A DNA stretch of 64,000 bases from Pseudomonas sp. MTM4 (GTDB lineage Bacteria > Pseudomonadota > Gammaproteobacteria > Pseudomonadales > Pseudomonadaceae), in the NCBI RefSeq assembly GCF_019355055.1, contig NZ_CP048411.1, forward strand, positions 3,003,501-3,067,500, in the 5' to 3' direction. Position numbers and translations under genes: made by a program. Position 1 is the first letter of the stretch. The number at the start of each line of letters is the position of its first letter. The notes under the pieces were generated by a model. That model did no database searches, was not told where the DNA came from, and was given only the letters and a program-made list of their open reading frames with translations. Below are positions 56,798 to 64,000 of this stretch, in pieces.

Positions 56798-57412
56798 TTA
56801 GATACGAAAGCGGATTTCCTGACGCACATGCTGCGGGTTTTCCAGCTCGTCGACCATGCCTGCAGCGATGCGTCGTAGCCGCACGCGACGGTCTTCGGCG
56901 TCCATCCCTTCGAGATTGGTGAAGTCTTCGATCGACAAATCCTCACCCGCGCTGTCGGCATCCACCAGGGTCCATTTCAGCGAATGCTCGGCGGCGAGTA
57001 TTTGCAAGGCGGCCGTGACTTCTGGCTCATCGGCATGGGCGGTAAAGTCGGCCACCAGCAGCAGGCGTTCGACGCCCACCTCACGTAGCCCTGACAGCAA
57101 CGTCTCCACCGCCTGATACAGATCCTGCGGCTGCCCCACGACGGCGGCGCCTGGAGCGGTGGGAACCGAGGGGCTGTCGAACAAGCAGATCACCCCATGC
57201 ATGCCGGCGACACTGCGCGCCACGCTGGCAGCATCGAACAGGTCGCCGGGCTTGGCCCGCAGTCCGGGACGAGCGGTCATCGAGTTGAGGTCGTTGACCA
57301 GCGCCACGGCTTCATGCTGTCGGCTCAGCAGCTCGCACAACAAGGCGTTGCCCAGGCTGGAATGCGCCCCGTACAGGGCGAACTTGAGGCGCGGCGTCTC
57401 GGCGTTGAGCAT
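56798..57412 (-). CDS. Rossmann-fold (SDR-like, NAD(P)-binding) protein of unknown function
   Basis: The 204-aa protein starts MLNAETPRLKFALYGAHSSLGNALL; the YGAHSSLGNALL stretch is an atypical dinucleotide loop in an atypical-SDR-like fold, with LLLVADF and SLKWTLVDA further on. No catalytic Tyr-x-x-x-Lys is evident. It is followed on the same strand by nothing, and the upstream DUF883 gene reads in the same direction 20 bp away. Function unknown. Confidence 0.65.
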   Translation of the reverse strand: MLNAETPRLKFALYGAHSSLGNALLCELLSRQHEAVALVNDLNSMTARPGLRAKPGDLFDAASVARSVAGMHGVICLFDSPSVPTAPGAAVVGQPQDLYQAVETLLSGLREVGVERLLLVADFTAHADEPEVTAALQILAAEHSLKWTLVDADSAGEDLSIEDFTNLEGMDAEDRRVRLRRIAAGMVDELENPQHVRQEIRFRI

Positions 57413-57431
57413 GAGCGGATGCCTCTAACGA

Positions 57432-57740
57432 CTAGCGACGTGTGGCCAGATAGCCGATCAGCGCCACTGCACCGGCGGCCAGCGCCAGGGTGCTGAGCGG
57501 ATGTTCGCGTACGCAATCCTTGGCCAGGCGGCTGGCTTCGCGGCCTCGCTTGGACAGATCACGATAGTGCGCGTCCAAATCGGCGTCGTGCCACAGCGAC
57601 TCGGCACGCGAGCGCAGGGAATCGAAGCGATGCCGTGAACCACGGGTCGCATCGTGCTTGAGCTCGTCGAGGGCGGTCATGAGGTTGTGGATTTCACGCT
57701 CGATTTCGTCGCGTGTGGTGGGCTTGCTGAAGCGGGACAT
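57432..57740 (-). CDS. DUF883-family membrane-anchored protein
   Basis: The 102-aa protein has an amphipathic helical N-terminus (EIEREIHNLMTALDELKHDATRG), a charged middle and a C-terminal membrane segment (about residues 82-99, LSTLALAAGAVALIGYLAT) ending in RR. This layout matches the ElaB/YqjD (DUF883) family, which can attach ribosomes to the membrane in stationary phase in E. coli. Here that role is only suggested. Confidence 0.85.
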   Translation of the reverse strand: MSRFSKPTTRDEIEREIHNLMTALDELKHDATRGSRHRFDSLRSRAESLWHDADLDAHYRDLSKRGREASRLAKDCVREHPLSTLALAAGAVALIGYLATRR

Positions 57741-58125
57741 AATCGGTCCTCCCCGTTTGAATGTGCTGTTTGGACCCCATGGCCGGGCGAAGGTGCACCC
57801 TCCCGGCGACGTCCTGGTAGGTAGCGGACCAGCAGCATCCGCGCGGGTTCCCGTCCGTCGGGCTGATTGGTTGGCTGTGCCACGCTGCCGATAGCGAGGG
57901 AAGCGCCCACCCGACTCCAAGCGAGGCTCGCAATGTTCTTCTACACTCAGCAGCGCTGCGTTGAGCATCGCCACATGCGCGGTTTCGCAAGCGCAGCGGT
58001 ATACCCGCAACCTGGTGGTAACGGTGCTGAACGTGCAGAAATATAAGGCGCGGTTCGGGTTTATCTATAAAATGCGCGCCGCGTCTGTCGGCCTCGGCGC
58101 GCCTCTCTTCAATGCCAATTCATCG
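57741..58125. other. Intergenic region between the DUF883 gene and pbpG
   Basis: No gene is supported in these 385 bp. Frames here are the unconserved upstream extension of pbpG and shadows. -10-like TATAAG (58042-58047) and TATAAA (58065-58070) boxes lie upstream of pbpG, but no good -35 was found. Confidence 0.4.
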
Positions 58126-59079
58126 GTGTCCATTTTGAAATTTCGTCAATCCATCCTCGGCCTGCTGTTTGCTTGCGGCAGCGTCATCGTGTCTCCAGCG
58201 GTCAGCGCTGCCCCACAATCGACCGTGCAACAGGAGCTGGCCTCCAGCAGCGCCCTGCTGATCGATCTCAACAGCAACGAAGTGCTCTATTCGAGCAATC
58301 CCGACTGGGTGGTGCCCATCGCTTCGGTGACCAAGCTGATGACGGCGATGGTCGTGCTCGATGCCAAGCTGCCTCTCGATCAGCGACTGCCCGTCACCAT
58401 CCGCGATGCGCAGGAAATGCAGGGCGTGTTCTCGCGGGTGCGTATCGGCAGCGAGATCAGCCGCCGCGAGATGCTGCTGTTGACTCTGATGTCCTCGGAG
58501 AATCGCGCTGCCGCGAGCCTGGCGCATCACTATCCGGGCGGTTACGCCGCGTTCATCCAGGCCATGAACGCCAAGGCGCTGGCGCTGGGCATGACCCACA
58601 CGCGCTATGTCGAACCCACCGGCCTGTCCGAGCAGAACGTCTCCAGCGCCAATGATCTGGTCAAGCTGCTCAAGGCCAGCCAGGGCTATCCGCTGATCGA
58701 ACAGTTCAGCACCACCGGCGAAAAGACCGTCGCGTTCCACAAGCCCAACTACACCCTCGGTTTTCGCAACACCAACGCGCTGGTGCGCAAACCCGACTGG
58801 AGCATTCAGCTGACCAAGACCGGCTTCACCAACGCCGCTGGACACTGCTTGGTAATGCGCACCGTCATGGATCAACGCGAAGTGGCCTTCGTCGTGCTCG
58901 ATGCCTTCGGCAAGTACACCCACATGGCCGATGCCAGTCGTCTGAAGAAATGGCTTGAGACCGGCAAGGTCACACCGGTGGCGCCCGCTGCGCTGGCTTA
59001 CAAGCAGCAGAAGCAGGCCGCGCGCCAACTGGCCGGGCAACCTGGCGATGCGGCGGCGGCGGTAGCCGGCGCGCGTTGA
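58126..59079 (+). CDS. pbpG: D-alanyl-D-alanine endopeptidase (penicillin-binding protein 7/8)
   Basis: PbpG cuts peptide cross-links in peptidoglycan. The protein of about 317 aa has a signal sequence ([22 protein letters not shown]) and the three serine-peptidase motifs: SVTK, SEN (in MSSENRAAA) and KTG (TKTGFTN). GTG 58126 is the best-placed start before the signal peptide, but TTG 58135 or a further upstream codon cannot be excluded. A REPIN follows. Confidence 0.9.
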   Translation: MSILKFRQSILGLLFACGSVIVSPAVSAAPQSTVQQELASSSALLIDLNSNEVLYSSNPDWVVPIASVTKLMTAMVVLDAKLPLDQRLPVTIRDAQEMQGVFSRVRIGSEISRREMLLLTLMSSENRAAASLAHHYPGGYAAFIQAMNAKALALGMTHTRYVEPTGLSEQNVSSANDLVKLLKASQGYPLIEQFSTTGEKTVAFHKPNYTLGFRNTNALVRKPDWSIQLTKTGFTNAAGHCLVMRTVMDQREVAFVVLDAFGKYTHMADASRLKKWLETGKVTPVAPAALAYKQQKQAARQLAGQPGDAAAAVAGAR

Positions 59080-59099
59080 AGCGCCGCATCAGAAGGCGC

Positions 59100-59170
59100 T
59101 CGTAGAAGCGAATTGCCTTGCAAGCCGGGCGGCACGGCGCGGTGTTTGGCGAGCAAGCTCGCTTCTACGA
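59100..59170. repeat. REPIN between pbpG and treS
   Basis: TCGTAGAAGCGAATTGCCTT (from 59100) faces GAGCAAGCTCGCTTCTACGA (59151-59170). The right arm alone also contains GCGAGC/GCTCGC. It is a fourth repeat type, like the widespread Pseudomonas GAAGCGAGCTTGCTCGC repeats. Confidence 0.7.
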
Positions 59171-59292
59171 CGAACTTATACGCCGCGTGTCCGTCCTTTA
59201 GCGCATCGATACATCGTGCAATGCAACGATGCCGGTGCGTCCGACTCAAACGACTACATCGTCCCTCAGCGCACCGGGAAACGAACGTCGCT

Positions 59293-61362
59293 ATGAGCAC
59301 ACCAGACAGCAGCTACATCGAATGGCTGGAAAGCCAATCCATGCTTCGTACCGCCCGCGAGCGGGCCCGTCTCTATGCCGGGCAGGCCCGGCTCTGGCAG
59401 CGCCCCTATGCGCAGGCGCGGCCGCGCGATGCCAGCGCGATTTCCTCGGTATGGTTCACCGCCTACCCTGCCGCCATCATCACGCCGGAAGGCGGCTCGG
59501 TGCTGCAGGCGCTGGGCGACGACCGCCTTTGGAGTGCCCTGTCCGAACTCGGCGTGCAGGGCATTCACAACGGTCCGATGAAACGCTCCGGCGGTCTGCG
59601 CGGGCGTGACTTCACCCCGACCATCGACGGCAACTTCGACCGCATCAGCTTCGATATCGACCCCAACCTCGGCACCGAGGCGGAAATGCTGCAGCTCAGC
59701 CGCATGGCCGCCGCGCACAATGCCATCGTCATCGACGACATCGTCCCGGCGCACACCGGCAAGGGCGCTGATTTCCGCCTGGCCGAGATGGCTTACGGTG
59801 ACTATCCGGGCCTGTACCACATGGTCGAGATCAACGAGGAAGACTGGCCTTTGCTGCCTGAGGTGCCCAAAGGGCGCGACTCGGTCAATCTCGCACCGCC
59901 GGTGGTCGATCAGCTCAAGGACAAGCACTACATCGTCGGCCAATTGCAGCGGGTGATCTTCTTTGAACCGGGGATCAAGGACACCGACTGGAGCGCCACC
60001 GGCATCGTCACTGGCGTGGACGGCAAGCGCCGCCGCTGGGTGTACCTGCATTATTTCAAGGAAGGCCAGCCGTCGCTGAATTGGCTGGACCCGACCTTCG
60101 CCGCCCAGCAACTGATCATCGGCGATGCCTTGCATGCCATCGACGTGTCCGGCGCGCGCGTGCTGCGCCTGGATGCCAACGGCTTTCTCGGCGTCGAGCG
60201 CCGCGCCGAAGGTACCGCCTGGTCGGAGAGCCACCCATTGTCGGTCACCGGCAACCAGCTGATCGCGAGCACCATCCGCAAGGCCGGCGGCTTCAGCTTC
60301 CAGGAGCTGAACCTGACCATCGACGATATCGCCAGCATGTCCCACGGCGGCGCCGACCTGTCCTATGACTTCATCACCCGCCCCGCCTATCACCACGCGT
60401 TGCTGACCGGCGACACTGAGTTCCTGCGGCTGATGCTGCGCGAGGTCCACGCCTTCGGCATCGACCCGGCCTCGCTGATCCACGCGATGCAGAACCATGA
60501 CGAGCTGACCCTGGAGCTGGTGCATTTCTGGACGTTGCACGCCTACGACCATTACCACTACCACGGCCAGACCTTGCCGGGCGGCATCCTGCGCGAGCAC
60601 ATCCGCGAGGAAATGTACGAGCGCTTGACCGGCGAACATGCGCCCTACAACCTCAAGTTCGTCACCAATGGCGTGTCCTGTACAACCGTGAGCGTAATCA
60701 CCGCCGCGCTGGGCATTCGCAACCTGAATACCATCGGCGCGGCCGAGATCGAACAGATCCAGCGCCTGCATATCCTGCTGGTGATGTTCAACGCCATGCA
60801 GCCGGGCGTGTTCGCCCTCTCCGGCTGGGACTTGGTCGGCGCCCTGCCGCTGGAAGCCGAGCAGGTTGCACACCTGATGGGCGACGGCGATACCCGCTGG
60901 CTGCATCGCGGCGCCTACGACCTGGCCGACCTCGCACCCGAGGCCGAAACTTCCACTGAAGGCCTGCCCAAGGCACGCTCGCTCTACGGCAGCCTGGTCG
61001 AACAGTTGCAGCGCCCGGGCTCCTTCGCCTGTCAGCTCAAGCACATCCTCAGCGTCCGTCGCGCCTACGACATCGCTGCGAGCAAGCAGATCATGATTCC
61101 CGACGTCCAGACACCGGGGCTGCTGGTCATGGTTCATGAACTGCCGGCTGGCAAGGGCGTACAGATTACCGCACTGAATTTCAGTGCCGAGCCGATCAGC
61201 GAAACCCTCTGCCTGCCCGGCATCGCGCCCGGTCCGGTGGTGGACATCATCCATGAGCGGGTCGAGGGCGACCTGACCGACAACTGCGAAGTGACCCTCA
61301 ACCTCGATCCCTATGAAGGGCTGGCGTTGCGCGTGGTGAGTGCGGCTTCGTCGGTGCTTTAA
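59293..61362 (+). CDS. treS: Trehalose synthase (maltose alpha-D-glucosyltransferase), GH13
   Basis: TreS interconverts maltose and trehalose by rearrangement. The 689-aa protein has a GH13 barrel with region I DIVPAHTG (H154), the nucleophile D294 in RLDANGF, acid/base E338 in FQEL, and D403 in NHDE. Length and start ([12 protein letters not shown]) agree with the 689-aa P. stutzeri trehalose synthase I remember from the literature. The common TreS has NH rather than AH in region I and is either shorter (about 570 aa) or fused to a maltokinase. No maltokinase or trehalose-pathway gene is adjacent. Confidence 0.85.
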   Translation: MSTPDSSYIEWLESQSMLRTARERARLYAGQARLWQRPYAQARPRDASAISSVWFTAYPAAIITPEGGSVLQALGDDRLWSALSELGVQGIHNGPMKRSGGLRGRDFTPTIDGNFDRISFDIDPNLGTEAEMLQLSRMAAAHNAIVIDDIVPAHTGKGADFRLAEMAYGDYPGLYHMVEINEEDWPLLPEVPKGRDSVNLAPPVVDQLKDKHYIVGQLQRVIFFEPGIKDTDWSATGIVTGVDGKRRRWVYLHYFKEGQPSLNWLDPTFAAQQLIIGDALHAIDVSGARVLRLDANGFLGVERRAEGTAWSESHPLSVTGNQLIASTIRKAGGFSFQELNLTIDDIASMSHGGADLSYDFITRPAYHHALLTGDTEFLRLMLREVHAFGIDPASLIHAMQNHDELTLELVHFWTLHAYDHYHYHGQTLPGGILREHIREEMYERLTGEHAPYNLKFVTNGVSCTTVSVITAALGIRNLNTIGAAEIEQIQRLHILLVMFNAMQPGVFALSGWDLVGALPLEAEQVAHLMGDGDTRWLHRGAYDLADLAPEAETSTEGLPKARSLYGSLVEQLQRPGSFACQLKHILSVRRAYDIAASKQIMIPDVQTPGLLVMVHELPAGKGVQITALNFSAEPISETLCLPGIAPGPVVDIIHERVEGDLTDNCEVTLNLDPYEGLALRVVSAASSVL

Positions 61363-61472
61363 CGGAGGGTGGCGGCTGACTGGCCCTTCGCCGCGCTGAA
61401 CGGCGCGGCTATAGTGCGCGCCGTCCGGCACCATTCGGTGCCGTCTGCATCTCTGATCCGAGAGCCATTCGC

Positions 61473-62096
61473 GTGCCGTTCACCACTGCCCTTCGGCTGT
61501 TCCGCCAAGTACTGCTTGGCGCTGCCTGCTTCTGTGCCACCGCAGCGTTCGCCCAGACCGCTTGCCCGCCTGGCGAACAACCTCTCTGCCTCGGCGGTTG
61601 CGTCTGTCTGCCCGGCTCGCCGCGCGATACCGAAGCGCTTTACGAACAGGTGCAATGGCTGGCGGCCGCCGGGCTGGAAACCTGGATACGCCAATCCCGT
61701 GACCAGCTGGCGCTACAGGAGAGCCGCCCGATACCGCTGCATATCCGCTCGCAGCTCGAATCGCGCTTCGATCTCGCTGTGCTGGAAACAGCGCGCTACC
61801 GGGTGGGCGATGACGCCGTGCTCAACGCCGCCAATACGCTGCTGCAACACCCCGACGTTACCGCCGTGACGCTGATCGACATCATCGTCTTTCGCAACGA
61901 GGCCGACGCCCTCGACAACGTCGCGCTATGGGCTCATGAGCTCAAGCACGTCGAGCAATATCTGCAATGGGGCGTCGGCGAGTTCGCCCGGCGCTACACC
62001 CGCGACCATCGCAGCGTCGAACGCCCGGCCTATGCCTTGCAGATTGAAATTGAACGAGAGCAGACGCCTGCCACTGCAACCGGCACGCGCCAGTAA
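61473..62096 (+). CDS. Exported protein with HELKH zincin-like motif (DUF4157-like)
   Basis: The 207-aa protein begins with a signal peptide (about residues 5-28, LRLFRQVLLGAACFCATAAFA), followed by a short Cys-rich stretch (C31, C39, C43, C45) and a C-terminal region containing AHELKHVEQY. HELKH at 155-159 fits the HExxH zinc-protease pattern, and the surrounding sequence resembles DUF4157. The start is GTG at 61473. Whether it has protease activity is unknown; such proteins are also found as toxin-associated domains. Confidence 0.7.
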   Translation: MPFTTALRLFRQVLLGAACFCATAAFAQTACPPGEQPLCLGGCVCLPGSPRDTEALYEQVQWLAAAGLETWIRQSRDQLALQESRPIPLHIRSQLESRFDLAVLETARYRVGDDAVLNAANTLLQHPDVTAVTLIDIIVFRNEADALDNVALWAHELKHVEQYLQWGVGEFARRYTRDHRSVERPAYALQIEIEREQTPATATGTRQ

Positions 62097-62254
62097 TCAA
62101 GCGAAGCCGCACAACATTCGCCATGGGCGTCACCAAACAGTCGGTTCGTCGGCTGCGCAAGGAATACCGGAACCATCTTCACGTTACCCCTCTCTGCTGA
62201 ACAGATGGGTCGTCACGTCCAAGGCAGCGTTGCGGCCGATACCGGCTCGATTCA

Positions 62255-62413
62255 CACAGCGAGGGGAGCGACGAACAACGCATTCGTGAAAAGACATACG
62301 AAATCTGGGAGGCCAAAGGCCGACCGGAAGGATAGGAAGGAGAACACTGGGCGCAAGCAGAGGCGAGATGGAGCCCTTCTACAAGGAAGGCGATGCCACG
62401 GCCGGCAGTGTAG
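62255..62413 (+). pseudogene. Degraded DUF2934 gene with in-frame stop
   Basis: In one frame the sequence reads DEQRIREKTYEIWEAKGRPEG, then a TAG stop at 62333-62335, then EGEHWAQAEARW and a terminal TAG at 62411-62413. That is the DUF2934 pattern (RIRE.AY.IWE..GRPEG...HW..AE). No start codon is in frame before it. This is a remnant, not a working gene. The stretch 62097-62814 holds no other intact gene. Confidence 0.65.
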
Positions 62414-62472
62414 AAAGCAGTGTCGCGATTCCTATGCCCAAGTCTTCAGACGAGCAAAAGTAGGCTACTTCC

Positions 62473-62501
62473 ATGCGAGCCTGCGCCAAGCGGGCTCGCA
62501 T
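62473..62501. repeat. Single hairpin (ATGCGAGCC / GGCTCGCAT)
   Basis: ATGCGAGCC (62473-62481) and GGCTCGCAT (62493-62501) form a 9-bp stem with an 11-base loop in otherwise gene-free DNA. It may be a solitary REP copy. Confidence 0.5.
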
Positions 62502-62673
62502 CCTGCCTAGCCATACGTTTGATAATCCTAAAAATAAGTAGTGATTCATCGGGGGCGACGCTTTGCTCGTCAAACGCATTGGTAACGTGGCGCGCACGCG
62601 TCTGGAATTGCGCACACGGATCACAAACAAGCCGCTCGGCTTAAGCCAAATGCGGCCACCACGGACGGGGCGT

Positions 62674-62748
62674 CCGGCCCGTCACCATGGAAGGTAAAGA
62701 TGGCCCGCTTCTCTCCCATTTGGTCGTAATGCCAGTCCCGTGGCGGCA
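62674..62748 (+). pseudogene. Remnant of the 5' end of the NERD-domain gene
   Basis: Bases 62700-62748 read MARFSPIWS, stop, CQSRGG, which matches codon for codon the start of the intact gene at 63590 (MARFFPVRSQCQFDTPG), with a stop TAA where that gene has CAG. The match extends upstream through the ribosome-binding site (GGAAGGTAAAG versus GGAAGGTTCAG) and the CGGCCCGTC/CGGTCCGCTC segment. Similarity ends after about 75 bp. Confidence 0.7.
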
Positions 62749-62814
62749 ACCGGACCGGCGCGGTCGCCTGGGCATAGGCCCGTCGATCAGCCGCCGCGGT
62801 ACCCTGCCACGGCC

Positions 62815-63354
62815 TTAAACGCCCTTTTCATTCGGCCCCGGCACATTCACCCCGTCCAGCGTGGAACGGCTTTCGCCCGCGCCATCGGTAATCACGCTAA
62901 AACTGCCATCGGTCTCCAGCACCACCGCCTCGATGCCATCCAGCGCGGCCAGCCCCTGACTGCGCGCCGCGGCACGCACCTCGTCCTGGGTCACCCGCGC
63001 CGCGCGCAAGGCGTCGCCGAGAAAGCGGCCGCGATAGAACAGAAGCGCCGGCTCGCCTGTCACCGTACGCCGCACCCAAGCCACCCGCACGCTGGACCAG
63101 GTGACCACATACTGCAACCCAATCAACAGCGCGAAGGCCAGCACCCCCTCGGCCAGCGACACATTGCGATTGAGCAGAATCGTCGCAAAGGTCGACCCCA
63201 GGGCCACCGTTACCACCAGATCGAACGCATTCATCTTCGACAACGTCCGCCGCCCCGACAGGCGCAACAACAGCACCAGGCTGATATAGGCCAGCACGCC
63301 GACTACCAGCGTGCGTATCAGCGTCGTTGCGCTACTGAAAAACATGCCTTCCAC
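62815..63354 (-). CDS. DUF421 (YetF-like) membrane protein
   Basis: The 179-aa protein has three N-terminal membrane segments (about residues 9-29, 44-62 and 65-86) and the DUF421 signature RLSGRRTLSKMNAFDLVVTVALGS followed by EPALLFYRGRFLGDALRAARVTQDEVRAAARSQG. The C-terminal domain is soluble. The start is GTG at 63354, with GGAGGT just upstream; ATG 63345 is the alternative. Function of the family is unknown. It lies between the intact NERD gene and a decayed copy of that gene's start. Confidence 0.85.
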   Translation of the reverse strand: MEGMFFSSATTLIRTLVVGVLAYISLVLLLRLSGRRTLSKMNAFDLVVTVALGSTFATILLNRNVSLAEGVLAFALLIGLQYVVTWSSVRVAWVRRTVTGEPALLFYRGRFLGDALRAARVTQDEVRAAARSQGLAALDGIEAVVLETDGSFSVITDGAGESRSTLDGVNVPGPNEKGV

Positions 63355-63589
63355 GATTACCTCCGCAAGTGAGTCATGCAGGAGTGGACAGGGCTGGCGG
63401 GCGGAAAGTGCAAATGGCGCGAATGACCGCGCGTCAGGAGCCGACGTGAAAAGTCGGGATTAATCCATCGCCTGCTTTACCCGTACGTAGGCAGTGGTTA
63501 ATGTGCCATCACGCGCAGCAACTGCGCACTCGTTCACGGTTCCGCTGCGACGCTACGATCTGCACCGGTCCGCTCCAAGGAAGGTTCAG

Positions 63590-64000
63590 ATGGCCCGCTT
63601 TTTCCCTGTCCGCTCACAGTGCCAGTTCGACACCCCCGGCGAGCGTCGCTTCGCCGAGCGGCTGGAGAAGCTACTCGAAGACGACTACCTCTGCTGGAGC
63701 AACGTTCCGGTTGGGCCCAAGGCGCGCTATCCCGACTTCGTCGTGCTGCACCCGCGCCGCGGCATTCTCGTGCTGGAGGTCAAGGACTGGAAGCTCGCCA
63801 CTATCCAGAGCATGACCCACGGCAAGGTCACCCTGCATACCTCAAGCGGCTTGAAGACCCAGCCGAACCCCATGCTGCAGGCGCGCTCTTTCGTTCTGGA
63901 AGTCGACCTAGCGCTAAAGAAAGATCCACTGCTGCGCCAGAGCAAAAGCTCACCCCGGCCGGGCGAATTGATCATGCCGTGGGGCTGGGGCGTGGTGCTC
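63590..64000 (+). CDS. NERD-domain protein, probable nuclease/helicase, N-terminal part (runs off the right edge)
   Basis: The frame starts at ATG 63590 with AAGGAAGG upstream and stays open for 137 codons to the window edge. It begins MARFFPVRSQCQFDTPGERR and contains ARYPDFVVLHPRRGILVLEVKDWK, a NERD (PD-D/ExK-like) domain with D and E-x-K. NERD domains often precede a UvrD-type or other helicase domain; the C-terminal part is not visible, so that is not known here. Confidence 0.8.
   Translation, partial: MARFFPVRSQCQFDTPGERRFAERLEKLLEDDYLCWSNVPVGPKARYPDFVVLHPRRGILVLEVKDWKLATIQSMTHGKVTLHTSSGLKTQPNPMLQARSFVLEVDLALKKDPLLRQSKSSPRPGELIMPWGWGVVL

Noticed and set aside
59266..61434. 722-codon open frame antisense to treS
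   Set aside because: A mirror frame produced by high third-position GC; no domain signatures, and treS has complete catalytic motifs.
62205..62510. 101-codon plus-strand frame
   Set aside because: Lysine/arginine-rich out-of-frame reading of the DUF2934 remnant; the DUF2934 match lies in another frame.

Overview
This window is the replication-origin region of a Gammaproteobacterium of the Pseudomonas type, most likely the Pseudomonas (Stutzerimonas) stutzeri group. The gene order mnmE-yidC-yidD-rnpA-rpmH-oriC-dnaA-dnaN-recF-gyrB, the block plsC-gmhB-glyS-glyQ-tag-lipid A acyltransferase-PilZ-TPR-trkA-rsmB-fmt-def-LysM-dprA-tsaC-qor-hemF-aroE, and on the other side mnmG-rsmG-parA-parB-atpIBEFHAGDC-glmU-glmR-glmS match, from memory, the P. 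aeruginosa PAO1 origin neighbourhood. The stutzeri assignment rests on the 689-aa single-polypeptide trehalose synthase and the Ehu ectoine transporter; it is inference.

Left edge (1-5003): one end of a Tn7-like transposon. The genes tnsA, tnsB, tnsC and the first 83 codons of a tnsD/tniQ-type gene read leftward and overlap or abut. Three TnsB-type sites at exact 20-bp spacing lie in the terminal DNA, and the end stops about 22 bp past the glmS stop codon, the classical attTn7. Cargo and the far end lie left of the window.

5.0-22.9 kb (minus strand): glmR-glmS, an inserted chemotaxis receptor, glmU, the nine-gene F1Fo ATP synthase operon with a near-consensus promoter, then parB, parA, rsmG and mnmG. 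22.9-34.1 kb: two related AT-rich/DnaA-box modules (mnmG-mnmE gap and rpmH-dnaA gap) flank the mnmE-yidC-yidD-rnpA-rpmH cluster; dnaA-dnaN-recF-gyrB read away on the plus strand. Three 16-bp parS sites lie in recF and just after gyrB, within 15 kb of parAB.

34-57 kb: the conserved core block, interrupted by an ahpF gene without ahpC (after gyrB) and by an ehuBCDA ectoine/hydroxyectoine uptake operon (before trkA). From 47 kb onward intergenic gaps carry several families of inverted REP-like repeats, one inside a small element with 14-bp perfect inverted ends. 57-64 kb: accessory genes (Rossmann protein, DUF883 protein, pbpG, treS, secreted HELKH protein, DUF421 membrane protein, start of a NERD-domain gene) and decayed fragments (a DUF2934 remnant with an internal stop and a remnant of the NERD gene start on the other side of the DUF421 gene). 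No rRNA, tRNA or CRISPR array was seen.
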